Source: Nitrosomonadaceae bacterium
GTDB taxonomy: Bacteria > Pseudomonadota > Gammaproteobacteria > Burkholderiales > Usitatibacteraceae
Assembly: GCA_021300055.1 (NCBI GenBank)
Contig: JAJTHU010000082.1
Location: 1-5,130 of the forward strand
Length of the DNA: 5,130 bases
Direction: 5' to 3'
Shown: piece after piece, positions 1-5,130 of the stretch
Layout of the letters: every line of letters begins with the position of its first letter
Position numbering within the stretch: the stretch's first letter is position 1
Notes under the pieces: model-generated
The model's database searches: none
The model's input: only the letters and a program-made list of their open reading frames with translations
What the model was told of the DNA's origin: nothing
Program-made: the position numbers and the translations under genes

Positions 1-18
1 ATTGCGGCCATTGCGGCC
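1..18. repeat. Tandem 9-bp direct repeat inside a coding region
   Basis: ATTGCGGCC occurs twice in a row (1-9 and 10-18) and is followed by AT of a further partial copy. It is in frame and encodes Ile-Ala-Ala twice. More copies may lie upstream of the window. The length, a multiple of three, leaves the frame unchanged, so slippage would only add or remove IAA triplets in a helix. Confidence 0.6.
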
Positions 19-630
19 ATCAGCGAAAAATCCCAGGACAAACTCGGGGAACTGCAATTGATTCAGGACACGGGCCTCAAAGCCGTTACTCTTAAGATCA
101 AGCAGCGTCTGTTGAAGGAAGGAAGCGCGCCTCTGGAAGAGGCCATGGCCCGATACAATGAGATGGTCCTCAGGGTTAAGCTCGTGACGCCACTCAAAAA
201 GCAACTGGATGTCGCGGCTCAACTGATGACCGACCTATCGCTCAACTTTGGCTATCATCGCGCTAAGGACCTTCACAATAAGTCCATGCAGCAGTGTAAC
301 GCCGCTCGTCAGGCTATTCAGTCATCCACGCTTGGAGACAGGAGCAAGTCCCTTAGCCTGACCGACATTAACAGTGTTTGCGCTTCTATCGAAAACAACT
401 GGCAGGCCGTCTCGAACTCGGGGCTTGGCGTAAGGGACATGGCATTAGAGCATAATGCTTTAATGAAACTCAAATACCAGAATCTCTGCAGGCAGCGCGA
501 TCCGGCGATTGACTGTGCAACATTTAAACTTCTGAGCGACCTTAATCAGGAATTCTTCAACACAGCGACGGAAACAGACCTCAAGGATTTGGAATATCGC
601 TGGTCCCTCGTTGAAATCCTTAAACCATAA
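1..630 (+). CDS. C-terminal part of a helical protein, paralogue of the gene at 3839-5002 (5' end outside window)
   Basis: The reading frame is open from base 1 to the TAA at 628-630 and has no convincing start inside the window. A TTG at 58 is an in-frame leucine codon, and 19 open codons precede it, so the gene most likely begins upstream. The 209 visible residues are rich in A, L, K, Q and E and look almost wholly helical, with coiled-coil-like stretches. There is no membrane segment and no catalytic motif I recognise. Cysteines lie at visible residues 99, 127, 163 and 172; the last two sit in CRQRD-x4-C and could form a disulfide if the protein is exported. Residues ~18-209 align with residues ~192-387 of the protein at 3839-5002. 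Shared features are FG near 83, a block from I106 to V137 with 11 of 32 identities and no gap, the C-R-x-R-D motif, and a final L-K-x-L-E. By analogy about 190 residues and a signal peptide are missing upstream. The next gene starts 10 bp downstream. Family and function are unknown. Confidence 0.85.
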   Translation: MAAIAAISEKSQDKLGELQLIQDTGLKAVTLKIKQRLLKEGSAPLEEAMARYNEMVLRVKLVTPLKKQLDVAAQLMTDLSLNFGYHRAKDLHNKSMQQCNAARQAIQSSTLGDRSKSLSLTDINSVCASIENNWQAVSNSGLGVRDMALEHNALMKLKYQNLCRQRDPAIDCATFKLLSDLNQEFFNTATETDLKDLEYRWSLVEILKP

Positions 631-640
631 CGGATGACGT

Positions 641-1579
641 ATGAGAAAGTTAGTTTTATCAGGACTTCTTCTGCAGGCGGTCACGGCCAATGCAGCCACA
701 ACCAATACGTTAAAGCCTGTTTGGGACTTTCAAACCGATTCCTGGAGCTGTGGTGTTCATTCCACCTACCGCTCATTAAACCATTATGATCTGGCCACCT
801 CTTACGGGAATATGAAGGATTTCATTGGCCAGCAGGAGTTTAAGTACAACATCACGAAAGAGATCACCGAGCGGGTCAAGAGCAAGGTTTGTAAGAGACT
901 TGGGCCTCTCAAGCACTTCTGTGAGGAGGTGACTAAAGTCGTGACCCGGGTCACGACGGTGAAGATCCCCATGAGAATTGGCATCGGTCGCGGTCCTCAT
1001 CAGCTGGCCGGAAAAATCACGGATTTTGGCGTGCGTTCGATTCCCAAGGAAAAGGCAAGCTTCGCGGACCTCGAACGCCTCATCGATCAGAAAAAGCCGG
1101 TTCTGACCCTACTTCAGATCGATGTGGAGGGATGGGAGCTGCTATCCTTCCCTAAACTGCACTGGGTTGTGGTGACTGGATATGACGCGAACAATATCTA
1201 TTACTACGACACGGACTCGAACGAACAGGTCTCCATCGAAAGGGGCGAGTTCTACCAACAGTGGGATTGGAACAACGGCTGGAACAAGCGCAATAGCCCT
1301 GTCAATCTGCATCTCACTCGCAATGAAGGCATCGAGATTCGAAGCATCATTTACTTCGACGATGAAAAAATCGATCGGATCCTGATGTTGGAGCAAATGG
1401 AAGCGTCAGCGGCCCAGCGCTTGGCGCAGGCATTTGCGGAACTCGAAGGGCATTTGGAGAACCCCAAGGTCTTTGATGTAACACGGAAAGTACAGGAAGT
1501 TGCCCAGCTTCACGGAAGTTTGGATATTCAGGTCAATCAGTTCCTGGATTCTCTTGATCCTGTGCTCTCGGAGCCATGA
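641..1579 (+). CDS. Exported C39-like (papain-fold) cysteine peptidase candidate
   Basis: This 312-residue protein begins with a signal peptide (MRK, hydrophobic LVLSGLLLQAV, then ANA|AT with cleavage after A18). The mature N-terminus carries Q31-x5-C37 in the context DSWSCGVHSTYR. This matches the oxyanion Gln and nucleophile Cys of papain-like enzymes, including their six-residue separation. Further on, KLHWVVVTGYD provides H174 and NNIYYYDTD provides D190, the order and spacing expected of the C39/C39_2 His and Asp. GRGPHQLAGKITDFGV (residues 116-131) resembles the helix-loop before the central strand in this family. Residues 60-110 form a larger insertion with two cysteines (C84, C94). 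Residues ~240-312 are helical and unassigned. No ABC transporter is fused or adjacent, so it is not a classical bacteriocin-processing C39 exporter; it should act in the periplasm or outside. Substrate is unknown, and it could be a non-proteolytic family member. The Shine-Dalgarno is weak (GGA at 632-634); coupling to the upstream stop 10 bp away probably helps. The ATG is the only start that leaves an intact signal peptide. Confidence 0.8.
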   Translation: MRKLVLSGLLLQAVTANAATTNTLKPVWDFQTDSWSCGVHSTYRSLNHYDLATSYGNMKDFIGQQEFKYNITKEITERVKSKVCKRLGPLKHFCEEVTKVVTRVTTVKIPMRIGIGRGPHQLAGKITDFGVRSIPKEKASFADLERLIDQKKPVLTLLQIDVEGWELLSFPKLHWVVVTGYDANNIYYYDTDSNEQVSIERGEFYQQWDWNNGWNKRNSPVNLHLTRNEGIEIRSIIYFDDEKIDRILMLEQMEASAAQRLAQAFAELEGHLENPKVFDVTRKVQEVAQLHGSLDIQVNQFLDSLDPVLSEP

Positions 1580-1671
1580 AAGATTCTGACTCGCATTATC
1601 TGCAATATTCTTCGGCACAACATTGACCTTTCATTCAGGCTCAACGTAATGCGCCATAATTTTTTGACTAA

Positions 1672-1691
1672 GCAGTCCATTCCGGGACTGC
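1672..1691. repeat. Perfect 7-bp inverted repeat (hairpin or operator)
   Basis: GCAGTCC at 1672-1678 and GGACTGC at 1685-1691 are exact reverse complements separated by the 6-nt loop ATTCCG. The upstream T6 run (1660-1665) lies on the wrong side for a + strand terminator. Reading the other strand, the stem is followed by A residues rather than T. It could be an operator, an mRNA hairpin or a factor-dependent stop of the preceding gene pair. Confidence 0.5.
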
Positions 1692-1702
1692 GATCGCGAG
1701 AT

Positions 1703-1730
1703 TTGAGAAGCCAGATACGTTCTTTTTAAG
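1703..1730 (+). promoter_or_regulatory. Weak sigma70-like promoter candidate for the downstream operon
   Basis: TTGAGA at 1703-1708 matches the -35 consensus at 5 of 6 positions. TTTAAG at 1725-1730 matches the -10 consensus at 4 of 6, with a 16-nt spacer. Transcription would start near 1737, giving a leader of about 100 nt that contains the inverted repeats at 1742-1758 and 1779-1813. A competing -10 is CATAAT at 1655-1660 (5 of 6), but its best -35 is poor. The sigma factor preferences of this organism are unknown, so this is only a candidate. Confidence 0.2.
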
Positions 1731-1741
1731 GCATTTCGGTC

Positions 1742-1758
1742 CAGAGGCGTGTCCTCTG
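1742..1758. repeat. 6-bp stem, 5-nt loop inverted repeat
   Basis: CAGAGG at 1742-1747 pairs with CCTCTG at 1753-1758 around the loop CGTGT. It lies about 80 bp before the downstream start codon. No T-run follows, so it is more likely a leader hairpin or a protein-binding site than an intrinsic terminator. A stem this short can occur by chance. Confidence 0.35.
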
Positions 1759-1778
1759 ACTCGTTCAAAAAGTGAGGC

Positions 1779-1813
1779 AGACAGGACAAGCAGAACCAAG
1801 CATCTCCCTGTCT
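1779..1813. repeat. 7-bp inverted repeat just upstream of the ribosome binding site
   Basis: AGACAGG at 1779-1785 is the exact reverse complement of CCTGTCT at 1807-1813, with a 21-nt loop. The 3' arm ends 10 nt before the GGAG at 1824-1827 that serves the next gene. If transcribed, the hairpin would sit immediately upstream of the ribosome binding site and could affect its exposure. The long loop makes the structure only moderately likely. Confidence 0.35.
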
Positions 1814-1839
1814 TGTGCAACTTGGAGTGAAGTCTTCCC

Positions 1840-2844
1840 ATGATGAAACATAACTGGGCCCTATACCTGACGTTGACCGTGGTAAACGCATGTCATCAGG
1901 AACCTGAAGCAACATCTCAACCCGATTTTAGCGTCGGTGGTGCTTCCCCTTCCGAATGCGGTCCCATCACTGAAGGCGCTGTCGAAACCATAGGCTGTCT
2001 GATCGGAACAGTCGGCCACGAGCATATCTTGCGCATCGCCGAAATGCGAGCCCATGCTATGACCGGTTCGGAATTTTATACCCAAGGGATGGCCGAGCTG
2101 GCGACTGGAAGTGGTGGCGATAGTTCCAAAGACGACCTTGTCATCGGCAATTATTCCACTGACAAACCGATTTATACCGAAACTTTCGACCTTGCTCAGT
2201 GGCATGCCGATCTCTTCGGCGTAGGCCGTGAGGAATCCTGGCACGAAAGCGGTGCGAGGCAGATGTTTCACTCGCTCGTGAACTTCACCGTGGACGATAA
2301 TAATCCCCGCAGTCTCTTCGATCGCGAGGCCAATTGCACGGCCATTCGCAACGTGATGGAGACCCAAACCCGCAAAGGCTTGGAGCTGGTTAAGGCCGGA
2401 CGCAAGCAGGAAGGCATGCGGCTTATCGGAAGCGTTACGCACACGATTCAGGACAGCTTCTCACGCGCCCATACGGTTCGATCGACGGCAGCCGATGTCG
2501 ATGATCGGCAATTCTTTAAGTATCGGGTCTGGTCGCTCGATAGGTTTTGCAAGTATGGCAAAGCAGTCCCGGGCGTTTGCGAACATGCCCTCAGCTATGA
2601 CTTCATTAGCGAGCTTGGCCCCCTCGGTGGGCCAATCAAACCTGAAGCACGCGCGGCCACGGACACGACAACCGCGTACCTTGTCTACGTTCATTGGATG
2701 ATGACAGGCGCCATGAGCGTAACCGACGCCATGTCCGACTTCTTCAATGGGTCGAGCCGTTTCCTGACCTTTGCCAAGGATTTCTACACGAACAGGCAGG
2801 AGCGGACTGTCGTGACGGTCGGTAACTTTAAATGCACGGAGTAA
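1840..2844 (+). CDS. Probable lipoprotein of the zinc phospholipase C / S1-P1 nuclease fold
   Basis: This 334-residue protein has a short signal sequence ending VVNAC, which reads as a lipobox with acylated C18, followed by a polar linker. The key motif is VTHTIQDSFSRAH: H201-x3-D205-x5-H211. This is the spacing of the zinc-binding H126/D130/H136 of Clostridium perfringens alpha-toxin and of the H-x3-D-x5-H in S1/P1 nucleases. GHEHILRIAEMR (residues 59-70) resembles the first conserved His segment of these all-helical enzymes. D98/D99, H144 (ARQMFHS) and H249/D254 (CEHALSYD) are candidates for the remaining ligands, less certainly. The fold normally holds three zinc ions and cuts phosphoesters in lipids or nucleic acids; the substrate cannot be told here. 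Oddly, the N-terminal Trp ligand of the classical enzymes is absent: the first Trp after the signal is W121. GGAG at 1824-1827 is 12 nt from ATG 1840; ATG 1843 is an alternative start, and an in-frame stop at 1828 excludes anything further upstream. The next gene starts 5 bp after its stop. Confidence 0.75.
   Translation: MMKHNWALYLTLTVVNACHQEPEATSQPDFSVGGASPSECGPITEGAVETIGCLIGTVGHEHILRIAEMRAHAMTGSEFYTQGMAELATGSGGDSSKDDLVIGNYSTDKPIYTETFDLAQWHADLFGVGREESWHESGARQMFHSLVNFTVDDNNPRSLFDREANCTAIRNVMETQTRKGLELVKAGRKQEGMRLIGSVTHTIQDSFSRAHTVRSTAADVDDRQFFKYRVWSLDRFCKYGKAVPGVCEHALSYDFISELGPLGGPIKPEARAATDTTTAYLVYVHWMMTGAMSVTDAMSDFFNGSSRFLTFAKDFYTNRQERTVVTVGNFKCTE
2838..2841 (+). promoter_or_regulatory. 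Ribosome binding site that fixes the start at 2850
   Basis: GGAG at 2838-2841 lies 8 nt before ATG 2850 and overlaps the end of the preceding gene. The longer in-frame alternative, ATG 2832, lies upstream of this site, and its start would put six residues (MHGVNR) before a complete signal peptide. The site therefore favours 2850. Confidence 0.75.
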
Positions 2845-2849
2845 ATCGT

Positions 2850-3842
2850 ATGAGCAAGATTTTCCTGACTATCCTTATTCCTCTCGCGATAAGTGCATTG
2901 GCGACGCGCGCATCAGCCCAGTCGGAGAGTTTCCCCAGGACATATAGCTTTGAAGATTGCGTCCCCACAGCCAGCGCCAAAACCAAATGTACTTTTTCTC
3001 AAACGGCGAATCTCTATGGCGTGACCAGTTTCCCGATGCGCTTCGATATCGAGTATAGTTTCCCATGCCGGGGCCATCGCGTGGGACTGGCCTGGTCGTT
3101 CCGGGGAGGCTCGCAGGCCCTGGAATTTTCAGAGGCGAAAAAAGTCGTCACCGTCGAGGGCCCCGGCCCTCTGGATTTCAAGGATTTGAATGCTGACACT
3201 ACACGACGTGCGACTCTGATTGGCGAATGCTCCGTGAAAATTCACTCCCTCAGCGCTGCCCCCACCATGGACGTGCTTCTGGATTGGAAAGCGAATTCCA
3301 GTGTGCTGGTCGCCAATATAAAAGACGCGCGAGATGGCCTGATCTTGGCAGATTCCTTTACGTCGCTGGCCTCAGTTCTGAGCGGCGATGTGAAAAATAT
3401 TTCACAGGCTATCTGGAGCATGATGAATCAAGTCTTGCTGGACCTCAATACCCTTGGCGTCGTCTCCCTGCCACTGGGAATATGCGAGTTCACCGACCCG
3501 ACTTGCACCACTCTTCTCTCGCGGGAGCAGATGACTCAGGAGCAGCAGGACGAACTCGATATCGTCCTGGTGGAAAACAGCAGTTTTGCCGATTATCATC
3601 GCCTTTATGCCCACATCAATGTGCTGCCGGTGATTATCGCGGGAGCCGACAAGACCATCGAGGAAGCCCTTGCGATTTCCAAAACCGATCTGACGAAATT
3701 CTTCCGCAGCAAACTGGAACGGCAAAGAACCCAGGCGCGCAAGCTTCTGGATAAGGTCAAACCTTTCGCAGCGAGCTTCGACCAGGAGCTTCAGAAGAAC
3801 ATCAGTGACCTTGACGCTCTCATCAAGGGAAATCCGTCATGA
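2850..3842 (+). CDS. Exported protein of unknown family, beta-rich front and helical back
   Basis: I do not recognise this 330-residue protein. It has a clear signal peptide (MSK, hydrophobic IFLTILIPLAISALA, then RASA|QS with cleavage after A23). Mature residues ~28-155 alternate hydrophobic and polar residues as in a beta-sandwich and hold four cysteines (C37, C47, C73, C127). Two more, C212 and C219, frame a short loop (CEFTDPTC). Six cysteines in an exported protein suggest up to three disulfides. Residues ~158-205 and 226-326 are predicted helical and charged, with a coiled-coil-like end (LERQRTQARKLLDKVK). There is no transmembrane segment after the signal and no recognised catalytic motif. 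A binding or scaffold role beside its neighbours is an inference. ATG 2850 is chosen over 2832 because of the GGAG at 2838-2841 and the intact signal peptide. It starts 5 bp after the preceding stop, and its TGA overlaps the next ATG (ATGA at 3839-3842), indicating translational coupling. Confidence 0.75.
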   Translation: MSKIFLTILIPLAISALATRASAQSESFPRTYSFEDCVPTASAKTKCTFSQTANLYGVTSFPMRFDIEYSFPCRGHRVGLAWSFRGGSQALEFSEAKKVVTVEGPGPLDFKDLNADTTRRATLIGECSVKIHSLSAAPTMDVLLDWKANSSVLVANIKDARDGLILADSFTSLASVLSGDVKNISQAIWSMMNQVLLDLNTLGVVSLPLGICEFTDPTCTTLLSREQMTQEQQDELDIVLVENSSFADYHRLYAHINVLPVIIAGADKTIEEALAISKTDLTKFFRSKLERQRTQARKLLDKVKPFAASFDQELQKNISDLDALIKGNPS

Positions 3843-5002
3843 AAAAGCTTGCCGTTGCCGCCCTTATTCTCGTGGCTTCCGGAAGATTGCTGGCCGATAC
3901 GGCTCAGACTTTGAATACAATCGATAGCAATCGCGAACGTCGTCAGGCGCTGGAGATTCGGGAAAACGCCCTGCGCCTGAAACATCGCAATCTTGAAATG
4001 CTCAATAAGTTTTTTGCCCGGACGAAATACCTCCGTGACAACGCCATCGGAGGGGAAGCGGGCGTTGTCAAACGCTCGGAGACATGGATCAATGGCGTGA
4101 AGAGCTGGATTAACCAATGGGACACTCTTACAGAAGCCCTGAAGTCGATTAACAGCAATAACGTCGAGGATTCAGCGAATACGATTGAAAAGGTCGTTGA
4201 CGATTTCTACAAGAAATACGCCGAGCATGAAGCCGCCGCTGCTGATATTAATCAGAAGATTCTGAACATTCATGTTGAGCTTGCGGATCTGCAGATCCTG
4301 CCTCTGGATGTGGCGCCAGCTTATAGGGCCCATGTCGAGGCCTTCAATCGCCATCGCGATCAGATTCAGCAGCTGAACTCCACCCTCGAGCGAAATTTCC
4401 AGTCCGATCGCATCCAACTTCTGGGAGAGGCCGCAACCGTTTTCCGCAGCACGGTGCTGACCAGGATCAGACAGATCGTGGTCCAGTATCCCGAACTCGA
4501 AGCCATCATGGAACAAACTCGACTTCTAATGGACATGATGGACACCTATGGCAGCAGGATCGCGGCCTACGAACATTCCGCAGTTGCAGCGAGAAGCGCG
4601 CTAACCTTTGGCAGCTATTTCGCGGCCGAAAGGAACTTCAATTCCGTCAAGGCACTGGCCGCAGAACTGCAGCAGGGCATAACGGACAGCAAATATGGCA
4701 CCAGGAATGCAAGTCTGTATTTGAATCGAATCAAGACCAGCCTCGATGCGACCCAGGCGCAGTGGAATGCGGTCATGGGCCTGCAAACGAAGCATACCAT
4801 GTTCTATAATTTTTTCACCACACAGCGCCGGACCTTGTCCGCGGACTGCCGACGTCGCGATATGATTCCAATCCGCAACTGTGAAATGTTGAGGGTGTTG
4901 AACCAAGTACAGCTTGATTTGCCCAAAGTGAAAGCCATGAGCGATGGTGAGCTTAAGCATCTGGAAGAGAGCCTGATCGCCGTTAGAAAGGATCGAACAT
5001 GA
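3839..5002 (+). CDS. Exported helical protein; its C-terminal half is a paralogue of the gene at 1-630
   Basis: This 387-residue protein starts with a signal peptide (MKK, LAVAALILVASG, then RLLA|DT with cleavage after A19). The rest is almost wholly helical and highly charged. Heptad-like stretches lie around residues 25-60 (ERRQALEIRENALRLKHRN), 125-150 and 165-190. No membrane segment or enzyme motif is seen. Residues ~192-387 form a unit shared with the protein ending at 630: FG at 257-258, an ungapped block 281-312 including SLYLNRI and W309-N-A-V, then C337-R-R-R-D, C348 and LKHLE near the C-terminus. The only two cysteines, C337 and C348, lie in this tail and are well placed for a disulfide hairpin. 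Residues 20-190 have no counterpart in the window. AAGGGA at 3825-3830 is 8 nt before the ATG, which overlaps the preceding stop by 4 bp; its own TGA overlaps the following ATG the same way. Family and function are unknown; a structural or binding role in the envelope is inferred only. Confidence 0.85.
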   Translation: MKKLAVAALILVASGRLLADTAQTLNTIDSNRERRQALEIRENALRLKHRNLEMLNKFFARTKYLRDNAIGGEAGVVKRSETWINGVKSWINQWDTLTEALKSINSNNVEDSANTIEKVVDDFYKKYAEHEAAAADINQKILNIHVELADLQILPLDVAPAYRAHVEAFNRHRDQIQQLNSTLERNFQSDRIQLLGEAATVFRSTVLTRIRQIVVQYPELEAIMEQTRLLMDMMDTYGSRIAAYEHSAVAARSALTFGSYFAAERNFNSVKALAAELQQGITDSKYGTRNASLYLNRIKTSLDATQAQWNAVMGLQTKHTMFYNFFTTQRRTLSADCRRRDMIPIRNCEMLRVLNQVQLDLPKVKAMSDGELKHLEESLIAVRKDRT

Positions 5003-5130
5003 GGAAATACGTACTGACTCTTTTGATTCTCGCCTGCAAAGCTCAGGCAGGATTCCATGATCATGCGCACGGTGATACCGCTGAAAATCGTTACAGCATC
5101 GGGATGGAAGACAGTTCCCTGGAGTATCTG
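4999..5130 (+). CDS. N-terminus of an exported protein with a His-rich mature start (3' end outside window)
   Basis: The ATG at 4999 overlaps the preceding TGA (ATGA, 4999-5002) and has AAGGA at 4988-4992 with a 6-nt spacer. The frame stays open for 44 codons to the window edge. Residues 1-17 form a signal peptide, MRKYVLTLLILACKAQA. Cleavage by signal peptidase I after AQA looks likely, but ILAC with C13 could instead serve as a weak lipobox. The mature protein would begin GFHDHAHGD, with three histidines in five residues, which may bind metal. The remaining visible residues are polar and give no family match. The gene is the fourth member of the coupled series starting at 1840. Its signal peptide resembles that of the peptidase candidate at 641 (MRK-x-VL), although the sequences after it do not match. 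Confidence 0.75.
   Translation, partial: MRKYVLTLLILACKAQAGFHDHAHGDTAENRYSIGMEDSSLEYL

Larger units (their letters stand above)
1580..1839 (+). other. 260-bp spacer between the two gene groups, with three inverted repeats
   Basis: This is the only sizeable non-coding stretch in the window. It contains three inverted repeats (1672-1691, 1742-1758, 1779-1813), a T6 run at 1660-1665, and an 8-bp palindrome GCGATCGC at 1690-1697. No T-run follows any of the stems on either strand, so no classical intrinsic terminator is visible. It is the natural place for a promoter of the downstream operon. A reading frame on the other strand (1631-1915) crosses it, but that frame runs into the start of the next gene and has no supporting motif. 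I see no RNA gene. Confidence 0.6.

Noticed and set aside
58..630. TTG at 58 as the real start of the first gene
   Set aside because: The frame is open to base 1, no ribosome binding site with good spacing precedes the TTG, and the paralogue at 3839-5002 has about 190 further residues and a signal peptide before the equivalent point.
641..1579. Bacteriocin-processing C39 exporter
   Set aside because: The protein has its own signal peptide, no transmembrane or ATPase domains, and no transporter gene nearby.
1660..1691. Intrinsic terminator formed by the T6 run and the GCAGTCC/GGACTGC hairpin
   Set aside because: On the + strand the T-run precedes the stem, and on the - strand the stem is followed by A residues, so neither orientation gives stem then T-run.
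1690..1697. GCGATCGC palindrome resembling the cyanobacterial HIP1 repeat
   Set aside because: I noticed a single copy only. HIP1 is meaningful only when highly repeated, and nothing else suggests a cyanobacterium.
1631..1915. 94-codon open frame on the - strand covering the spacer
   Set aside because: It overlaps the start of the lipoprotein gene head-on, shows no recognisable domain, and would be the only gene on that strand. I considered it because it covers most of the non-coding spacer, but nothing supports it.
1861..2442. 193-codon open frame on the - strand
   Set aside because: It lies wholly inside and antisense to the lipoprotein gene, which carries the zinc motif, a lipoprotein signal and an operon position. 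The antisense product shows no signal or motif, and long antisense frames are common opposite coding DNA of this composition.
3227..3754. 175-codon + strand frame inside the gene at 2850-3842
   Set aside because: It is out of frame within a well-supported gene, and its product is rich in R, G, S and P, typical of an off-frame translation.

Overview
The window (5130 bp) is a protein-coding stretch read entirely from the + strand. It holds six genes: one cut by the left edge, four complete, and one cut by the right edge. No rRNA, tRNA, CRISPR array, transposase or phage gene is visible. Base composition is moderate. Starts are ATG with recognisable AAGG/GGAG ribosome binding sites, and the genes are packed with 4-bp ATGA overlaps, so the source is a Gram-negative-like bacterium. 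The run of exported, poorly conserved proteins would suit a bacterium of the Bdellovibrionota/Oligoflexia or former deltaproteobacterial type. That placement is a low-confidence impression, because nothing here is a taxonomic marker.

Layout. Gene A (1-630) is the C-terminal 209 residues of a mostly helical protein. Gene B (641-1579) follows 10 bp later and encodes an exported papain-fold (C39-like) cysteine peptidase candidate. A 260-bp spacer (1580-1839) contains three inverted repeats and only weak promoter candidates. Gene C (1840-2844) is a probable lipoprotein with the H-x3-D-x5-H zinc motif of the phospholipase C / S1-P1 nuclease fold. Gene D (2850-3842) is an exported protein of unknown family with a likely beta-rich, cysteine-containing front half and a helical back half. 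Gene E (3839-5002) is an exported helical protein. Gene F (4999-5130, truncated) begins with a signal peptide and a His-rich mature N-terminus.

The main result is that gene A and the C-terminal ~195 residues of gene E are paralogues. They align almost without gaps, share an S-L-x-L-x2-I-x10-W-x-A-V segment, and end in an equivalent C-R-x-R-D ... C ... L-K-x-L-E tail. The locus therefore carries two copies of an undescribed Cys-paired helical module, interleaved with a secreted peptidase candidate and a secreted metallo-hydrolase candidate.

Working together (inference): genes C-F form one translationally coupled operon (5-bp gap, then two ATGA overlaps), and A-B form another or the front of the same one. 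All five visible N-termini look like export signals, so the products should act in the periplasm, on the envelope or outside the cell. A hydrolase, a peptidase and helical structural or binding partners would fit an envelope-associated or secreted degradative complex. No function can be assigned from sequence alone.
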